DNA of 64,000 bases, taken from the NCBI GenBank assembly GCA_021527695.1, contig JAKFAO010000003.1, positions 992,001 to 1,056,000 on the forward strand. Direction: 5' to 3'. Position 1 is the stretch's first letter, and every line of letters begins with the position of its first letter. Source of the stretch: Naematelia aurantialba. Its lineage: Eukaryota > Basidiomycota > Tremellomycetes > Tremellales > Naemateliaceae. The notes under the pieces are model-generated. The model did no database searches, was not told where the DNA came from, and saw only the letters and a list, made by a program, of their open reading frames with translations. Shown here piece by piece: positions 58,041 to 64,000 of the stretch. The position numbers and the translations under genes are program-made.

Positions 58041-61019
58041 CTAGTCCCGCACGGTAAAGCGACACGAGTCGCGAATCCTCCGACCTGTAGACGACGACGA
58101 TGACGATGACGATGGTTGTCAGTGATTTCCTTACAGAGCGTGGAGAAGGCGTGCCATACGTACCGTAGATGTAGAATACGAATGGGACGGGAGTCAAGGC
58201 GACGCCGAGGAACGCCAGGAGGCTGATGGGTTTCGCGTTAGCCAATTCAGTAGTAATCCACGAGACAAGATGGAGGACAATGTGTGTAGGTGTGTAGGAC
58301 AAGCGCGGAGGACGTGTGGAGGACAGGCGGGAAGGACGTGTGCAGGACAAGCGGGGAGCACGTGTGCAGGACAATTTGTGAGAAGAGATGACAGTATCCG
58401 CGTCCTCTTTGCGCAGGAAGAGACGGACATAGCCAAGCAACGCACGTAGTCGCCCATTCGGTCCCCAACGACTCGTACATCTTCGGAAAGGCGAGGATGA
58501 CGAGGCCGGACACGGCGTAGCGAACCAGCGTTGCACATGCGAGCTGATTGGCGTCAGTCAATGTGGGGACAGGCATATCGGATGCGTCGGGTTTGGCTAG
58601 GCAGGAGGGTGAGGGTGAGGGTGAGGGTGAGTGGCGAGATGGAGAGTGAGGTGGGAAGAGGTTGAGGAGATTGAAAGGTTAGACGCGACGGAGACGATTC
58701 GACGCTTCGACGCTTCGACACTTCGACCGCATTGTGTGTAGAGTTGATGGCGACGAGACACTCACGGCACTAGAGGCAAATGGACCATACGCGTCGATCA
58801 TGTACTGGTACGATCCCTGGAAGATGGACAAGAGGCCGATTCCGTATGGGACGCCGCTGCGCATGTCAGCCAGCGTGGACGGACAGACGGACGGCAGGGT
58901 ATGGTGTAGCGAAAGCGTGCGGTGAAAGCATGTGGTGAAAGCGTGCGGTGAAAGCGTGCGGTGAAAGCGTGCGGTGAAAGCGTGCAGGAGGTAGGAAGAG
59001 GGAACGAGGATAATGGATGGGGATAGAGGAAGAACGAAGAAGGAAATGGCATAACAAGTACCGATGAGTGAGATGGCAATGGCAGCGTACCTCATCATGG
59101 TCAGCCAGGTGGAGTACTTTGGGGCTGATGTCCAGGCAAGCCAGAAGAGTCCAGCGGGGAAGAGGAACCCGCATGCCATCACTGCGACAAGATCAGCTCC
59201 AGCGACGCGAAGTTGACACGAGGACGAGCCCGGTAAAGCGGGGTTCCGTATATGAGGGTGAGGGAGAGAAAACAAAGAGGGAGGAGAGAGCACAAGAAGG
59301 GCAGCGAAGAGACAAGAAGGCGGCAAGAGCCAAGGGGAGGAAAGATCACTGACGAGGGACGAGCCTCTCCTCTGGCTCGACTCTTCCATCGAAAATCCCT
59401 CTACGCTGCCTACCCGCCTTGGCATCGACCGTCAAGCAACGGTACCGTGCGTAAAACAGAGACACTATGCCGAGGAGAAGGACGAAGCCAACCATGAGGG
59501 GGATGTAGGTGAGGCCCGTCTGGGCAAGGCCGAGGCCGTGGGCCTCGAAGATGACGGGGTAGGCGGTGAATGAGCCAAAGAGGACAATATAGACGACTGA
59601 GGGGTGACCAACACATCACACAGCATCGTGCATAGTGGGGAATTGGATCAGGACGGATAGTAGGACGTATCGTCAGCGGCGTGAATATGCAACAGACGCG
59701 AATCGACTCACCAGTGAGATAGAGCACAAACATGATCACGATCGGCTCTAGCACGAGCATCATGAACGGGCGCTTGAGGCTTCTGACAGTGGCGTCGATC
59801 AGTCGCTCGTCCTCAACCTTGGCCTTCCATCGCTCATCACCCGTGGTCTTCCTGAGCCTCACAGCCTTGTACTTTAACAGCGCGGGCGCCAACGTCTCGG
59901 GCATGAACACGATGACGAGGACAAAACCGAGCGCGTTCCAGATAGCCGTGATCCAGTAGGCCCAGCGCCAGCCGAGGGCGCCCGGCGCCACAATGTACCC
60001 GCCTACCAAGGGGCCGAGGAGCGGTCCGAGAAAGCCCATGCTGGAGAAGAGCGGCAGTGTGAGGGTACGGCTCTGCGCGTCGCCAATGTCGTTCAGCGAG
60101 CCGCCGGCGTTGCTTAATGGCGCCGCAGAGAAGAATCCAGCCAAGAAACGGAGAACGATGAGGCCGCCAATATTGGGTGCAAGGGCACAGCCGACCTCGA
60201 ACAGCGTCGCGAGCAGCAATGACACGACGTACACCGGCAGTCGACCGTGCACTAAGCCGCATCAGTCAGGAGCCCCTCCAAAACAGCGGACAACGCCCTC
60301 GCCCGACAGCTCTAAATAGTCGACCGACTGTGGTGGGCAATCAAGATGGACGTACATTCGGATAACGGCGCTGACGGCATCGCGCCAAACCCCATGCCGA
60401 CCAGAAACAGCCCCGTCGTGGCTGTAGCAGCGACCTCGCTACAGCCGAACTCATCCATCACCGCCTGCACCGTTGGCGCGCTGACGCTCGATGCGAACGT
60501 CAGGGTCAGGGTCAAGTGGCTCAGCAGCAGGACCACCCACGCCTTGTACTGGAACGACCAGTTGTGCGGCTTGGCCGGATCGGATTCCTCAAAGGTCACA
60601 TAGACGGCTGGCGTCGCGTCGCGTCCCTTGGACTCGGATTTGGGGTCAGACCCGTCCGACTCGGCAGCAGCAGCCAGTTTGTCGCCCGAAGGAGATAGTG
60701 CCATGGTGTTGGGCTCATTGATCGCTGTCATCTGCGACGACGTCTCGCTCGATATGAGCCCCGACCGTCCCGGACCGATGGCGCGTTCCAGTGCTGCTTG
60801 CGTCGACGGATCCGATGACCGTCTTGGCTCTAATAGTTCTGGCGACGGTCTTGGCTCTGATAGTCCTGGCGACGGTCTTGTCTCTGATGGCTCTGCTAAA
60901 GGTCTCGACTCTGATCGAGGTGCGGTATCGCGCGGCGGCGGAGCTGTACTACCAGCTTGCTCTGATGCGATTACTGCCGCAGCTGGCGTGAATGCCATAT
61001 ACTGTCGATAAGCCTCCAT
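58041..61019 (-). CDS. Major facilitator superfamily exporter (DHA1, drug/polyamine type)
   Basis: A plasma membrane proton antiporter of the 12-TM DHA1 family; substrate not deducible. The start MEAYRQYMAFTPAAAVIASE is at 61019. A Pro/Ser/Arg-rich disordered head of about 150 residues contains RPSPGLSEPRPSPELLEPRR. Then the family block DPAKPHNWSFQYKAWVV and TM1. Further signatures are SSVSAPTVQAVMDEFGCSEV, HGRLPVYVVSLLLATLFEVG, FLAGFFSAAPLSNAGGSLND and SSMGFLGPLLGPLVGGYIV. The last is the motif-C-like antiporter block. Next come GWRWAYWITAIWNALGFVLV and FMPETLAPALLKYKAVRLRK. The second half lies in exons down to 58041 and ends FVFYIYGRRIRDSCRFTVRD. Several introns of the second half are long (100-200 nt) and carry minisatellites. 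The repeated SEPRPSP segment is coded by a short direct repeat. Confidence 0.88.
58285..58380. repeat. GGACGTGTG-type minisatellite in an MFS intron
   Basis: About three copies of a unit near 30 bp containing GGACGTGTGCAGGACAAGCG, inside an intron of the exporter gene. Confidence 0.75.
58602..58632. repeat. GAGGGT repeat in an MFS intron
   Basis: About five tandem GAGGGT units on the plus strand (ACCCTC on the sense strand). Confidence 0.8.
58911..58988. repeat. GCGGTGAAAGCGTGC minisatellite in an MFS intron
   Basis: Five to six copies of a 14-bp unit (GCGGTGAAAGCGTG), one with a CAT variant, next to an exon of the exporter gene. Confidence 0.85.
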
Positions 61020-61635
61020 GCTGATTGTGTTCGCCCTTCACACTTCGAACACGGGTAGTCGAAAACACGGCCAGTCGCAATCACAGTCGATCCAGATGCG
61101 GCCAGTCGCAATTGCAGTAGATATCGAACGAGAGAAGACCAGAGTAGACAAGAGATGAGCCCACACGAGGCACGATCTGACAAGACAGACACCACAGACA
61201 AGACAGCCACACAGACACGACGAACACGACAGACACCACAGACAAGACAGACACCACAGACAAGAGCAAACGATGAGGACGAGGAACAGATGCGGTGACC
61301 GTTTTAAGTCTGTCATACTTTTTGCCTGGGTGTGACGACCGACCGCCGGCTCAAAGTTTCCGCCGATCAACGCCACCGACACCGACACGGGGACAAACGC
61401 AAAGGGTGAAATGCATGTCGAAACGATCTACTGCAACAGCGGGCGTTGTCCAGCGCCTCATATGGACAATGTGCATGTGCATGTGATGTTAGGGCCGAGC
61501 ACGTGTCCCAGAGAGAAGGAAACAGCCTAGAAGAGAATGTGTACTCCGTAGACAAGACACATGTTGCACAGCCCATTCCTTGGTATGAAGCATATCCACA
61601 ACGAGCATGCCCTTCATATTCACGTCACCGTCCCA
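61020..61635. promoter_or_regulatory. MFS exporter promoter with a duplicated 14-mer
   Basis: CGGCCAGTCGCAAT occurs at 61068-61081 and again at 61099-61112, exactly 31 bp apart and within 100 bp of the exporter ATG. CAGACAAGACAGACACCA-type tandem repeats fill about 61180-61265. No gene is seen. Confidence 0.5.
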
Positions 61636-64000
61636 TCATCCTGCCCTGCCCGCAGACCATCCAGCAACCAGCAAAGCCACGACCACAACCAGCCAGTTCC
61701 GCACCTGCCTCCTCACCCGCTGTTTCCCTTCATCCTCGACTGACACTGGCCGGCCAAACGAGAGCTTTGACGACAGAAGGAGTTTGAGCACAGCCTTGCC
61801 GAATGAAGACATTGGCGGGTAACGGAGAGACATGATCGGTTCCATTCTGCAAAGGAAACAAAGAAAAAGAAAGAGAACAAAATGAGGGGGAAAGAGAACA
61901 GGTAACGGAGAGCTTGGTCAGCGAGTGCGACGAATGAAGCAAACGAAACGGGCTGCTATGCTTACAGGAGAGGAGGAACTTCCAGGGTGGCTGACGTAGG
62001 ATCAGTATCGGTCTTTCTGTCAAAACGGGACTCGCCTTTGAAGTGTGAGAACGTCCGGAATCCGTTATAGCCATGGTAAGAACCCCCTGACTGGTCATCA
62101 AACAGTCCCGCGATACAGATCTGCATACTTACAACCGCTGTCTCCAATCCCTCCAAAAGGCAACGATCGAGCTACACGAGTCAACACTGTATCCCCAGTC
62201 GACTCCAGTTGACACTTGTCGACTACTCACCAAGAGTGGCAAAGCCAAAATCATTCCATGTTGCGCTACCCGACATTGTCTCCTTAACCACTACGACGCG
62301 TTATCCTCTTGTCCGCATCATCATGCATCACTGCACTGACCTTTTTGAAACACCGAGCGTTTGCCCGAACAGACATACAGAGCGAGGGGGTTGGCCCTGG
62401 CGTTGATATACCGGATCGCAGCGTCGACATCCTGCCACGTCAGTTAGCCAGAGAACCAAGCAGTTCATTCAGTAAAGGTATCACCCACGTCCACTGGAAT
62501 CACAGGCAGCACAGGACCAAAGATCTCGTCCTCGACGAGGCCGCCGTCCTCCCCTTCTGCATTGTCATTGAGCCTGACGATACTGATCCCCAGCCTTCGT
62601 CGGTCCTTGTCCAATTCGCCGCGATGCACGAGTTTGCCGCCGGCCTGCGCGCGGTCTAAGAATGCGAGTTGCCGTTCCAGTGCCGCCGAGGTGTGGAGGG
62701 ACGCTGACATGTCGGATGTCAGGTAAGATTGTGGATGAGGAGCATGAGGGAAGAAGGCATCAAGTCTGCTGGGATTAGCTTTTCCGAGCTCTTGGGTAAC
62801 CTACGTTTCGTTGCAGGTGCGAATGAAATCGTCGGCAACATCCTTGCACACGAGCACGTAATCTGGACACACTACGCACAGTCAGGTCCGCTTCCATCCC
62901 CTGCGGCGCTAAGATGCGTCAAGCAGAGGAAGGAGAAATGGGGGAGGGAGAATTGGAGAGAAAGATAAAGAGAGAAGGAGAGAAGGAGACAAGGAGAGAA
63001 GGAGAGAAGGAGAGAAGGAGAGAAGGAGAGAAGGAGCAAAGAAGGATCAGGGGAGCAAGCGGGTGTGCAATCTCCAGAGGTTAGCGTACCGCAAATCTCC
63101 CCTGATCTCAGCTTGTCCTGCAGTTTGTATACAGCGGTACTCACCTGTCCCGTATTGAGCTGCTTTACACTCAACAGCCTCTTCGCGGCAGTCTTGAGAT
63201 TTGCACAAGACGATACGATGACTGGGCTCTTGCCGCCGAGCTGGTGACCACTCAGCTTCTCGATTGGGTTTGAAGGAGAAATGAGACTGACTTCCAGGGT
63301 CGTTGGCGTCAGTGTCCTCGCCGCCGCCTCGGCGACAATCTTCCCAACCCGCCCAGAACCGGTAAACAAGACTGATCCGGATCAACATGTCATCGCTACC
63401 CCTTCACGCGAGATTGCAGGCTCTCAGGACGAGCCGACGACTCACTGTGGCCCCATTGGCGCTGGAGGAGCGCAGTGGTCTGCTCTACGCCGCCGAGGAC
63501 GACGGCATACGCTTCGGGATCGAGGTATCGCGGGATGAGAGAAGCAAGCAGCGCAGCAGAGGATGGTGCTAGCTCGGATGGCTGGTGGGCACCGCGCGTC
63601 AGCAACCACGGACGTTCGGTTGATGTCTCCAAAATGGCTGAAGGATGAACTGACTTTGAGGATGGCCGGGCAGCCGGCAGCGATGGCTCCGACCAGGGGA
63701 ATCAGTACACATTGCCAGGGGTAGTTCTGCCTGTCAGTTCCGTGTACACGCGCTGAGAGGTGAGTGCGCATCTCCAAATGGCTCAGAGCTGAGCGTACGT
63801 CTCGAAAGTGTTCGAGACGAGGATACACCACTTACCCATGGGCCGATGATCTGACGAAGGGGCGTTAGCTCCTACATGCATTTGGCAGCTAGAGAGCCGC
63901 CAAGCGGGAGAGCTGGCCGAGAAGTTGGCAGTTTAGCAGTCGGAGATGGTCGGGAGGGGACGTGAGGAGGCGGGGGAGGACGCACCAACGCCACCCCTTT
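61636..64000 (-). CDS. Fatty aldehyde dehydrogenase (ALDH3-like), N-terminus beyond the right edge
   Basis: This NAD(P)-dependent enzyme oxidises long-chain aldehydes to acids; relatives such as yeast Hfd1 sit on ER, lipid droplet or mitochondrial membranes. The window starts inside an exon (KGVAL) and continues IIGPW, NYPWQCVLIPLVGAIAAGC, KPSELAPSSAALLASLIPRY, and VLFTGSGRVGKIVAEAAA. TLTPTTLELGGKSPVIV carries the general-base Glu. Then VKQLNTGQ, the micro-exon ICV with the catalytic Cys, CPDYVLVCKDVADDF, NDNAEGEDGGLVEDEIFGPV and LPVIPVDV. The 3' exons give SGSATWNDFGFATL, GGSYHGYNGFRTFSHFKGES and RYPPMSSFGKAVLKLLLSSK. It ends with a C-terminal membrane anchor (NWLVVVVALLVAGWSAG), TGA at 61636. 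About 100 N-terminal residues are missing beyond position 64000. Anchor and order fit fatty aldehyde dehydrogenases. Confidence 0.9.
62940..63052. repeat. GAGAAGGA tandem repeat in an ALDH intron
   Basis: (GAGAAGGA)n on the plus strand, TCCTTCTC on the sense strand. It fills most of the intron of about 210 nt just downstream of the 7-nt micro-exon. Confidence 0.85.
63090..63096 (-). other. Candidate 7-nt micro-exon carrying the catalytic cysteine of the ALDH
   Basis: On the minus strand ATTTGCG lies between GGGGAG (acceptor) and GTACGC (donor). With the preceding exon ending in ACGGGACAG and the next beginning TGTGTCCAGATTAC, it gives NTGQ-I-C-V-CPDYV, exactly the family spacing around the nucleophile. 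The preceding intron is 48 nt (63097-63144) with a GCTGAG branch-like box. Alternative: acceptor CTGCAG, which makes a 28-nt exon adding seven residues, but leaves an intron of only 27 nt. Confidence 0.65.

Overview
This is nuclear DNA of a basidiomycete fungus. The window holds 22 protein genes (two of them cut by the window edges) and one tRNA gene. The genes are closely packed on both strands. Almost every one is broken by many short introns, commonly 35 to 70 nt, with GT..AG ends and a CTGAC-like branch site just before the acceptor. The proteins are eukaryotic housekeeping types with fungal architecture (tricalbin, Gcn2, SPC105/KNL1, PEX14, COMPASS Swd1, Mediator Med8 and Cdk8). The genus cannot be fixed from sequence reading alone; an Agaricomycotina-type fungus is my best guess.

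Layout from left to right. 1-727 (-) N-terminal part of phosphomevalonate kinase ERG8; 1311-6818 (-) tricalbin, an ER-plasma membrane tether with SMP and C2 domains; 7996-11514 (-) the splicing factor CLF1; 11793-11879 (-) a tRNA-Ala(UGC) with an intron; 12364-13602 (-) the 60S assembly factor RLP24; 13941-15583 (+) GDP-mannose pyrophosphorylase MPG1; 16498-18295 (+) a serine-rich single-pass membrane protein; 18670-21407 (+) a J-domain protein with an N-terminal zinc ribbon; 21717-24190 (-) COMPASS subunit SWD1; 24351-25482 (+) Mediator MED8; 26273-32788 (+) the eIF2alpha kinase GCN2; 33112-36756 (-) proteasome base subunit RPN2; 37073-38617 (+) NADH-cytochrome b5 reductase; 39035-40590 (+) a short-chain dehydrogenase; 41000-43187 (-) a cysteine/serine-rich membrane protein; 43776-45104 (-) PEX14; 45733-48397 (-) SAC1 phosphoinositide phosphatase; 48750-50560 (+) PCNA; 51103-53163 (-) the Mediator kinase SSN3/CDK8; 53518-57351 (+) the kinetochore scaffold SPC105; 58041-61019 (-) an MFS drug/polyamine-type exporter; 61636 to the right edge (-) a fatty aldehyde dehydrogenase.

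These are core cell genes and not a dedicated cluster or accessory island. I see no transposon, CRISPR array, virus or secondary-metabolite cluster. Loose functional links are transcription (SWD1, MED8, CDK8), sterol/isoprenoid and lipid handling (ERG8, CBR1, tricalbin, SAC1, ALDH) and replication/chromosome segregation (PCNA, SPC105).

The unusual features lie in gene structure. PCNA carries an insertion of about 70 residues, acidic then basic, in its second domain, while the ubiquitin/SUMO-site lysine stays at position 164. The catalytic cysteine of the aldehyde dehydrogenase appears to sit on a 7-nt micro-exon. MPG1 has an 8-nt micro-exon, a first intron that fits only AT..AC ends, and a stop codon split by an intron. 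Many introns carry tandem microsatellites, and the purine/pyrimidine ones are all pyrimidine-rich on the sense strand. All gene models come from hand splicing by reading frame, family motifs and splice signals; outer ends are firmer than individual internal introns.
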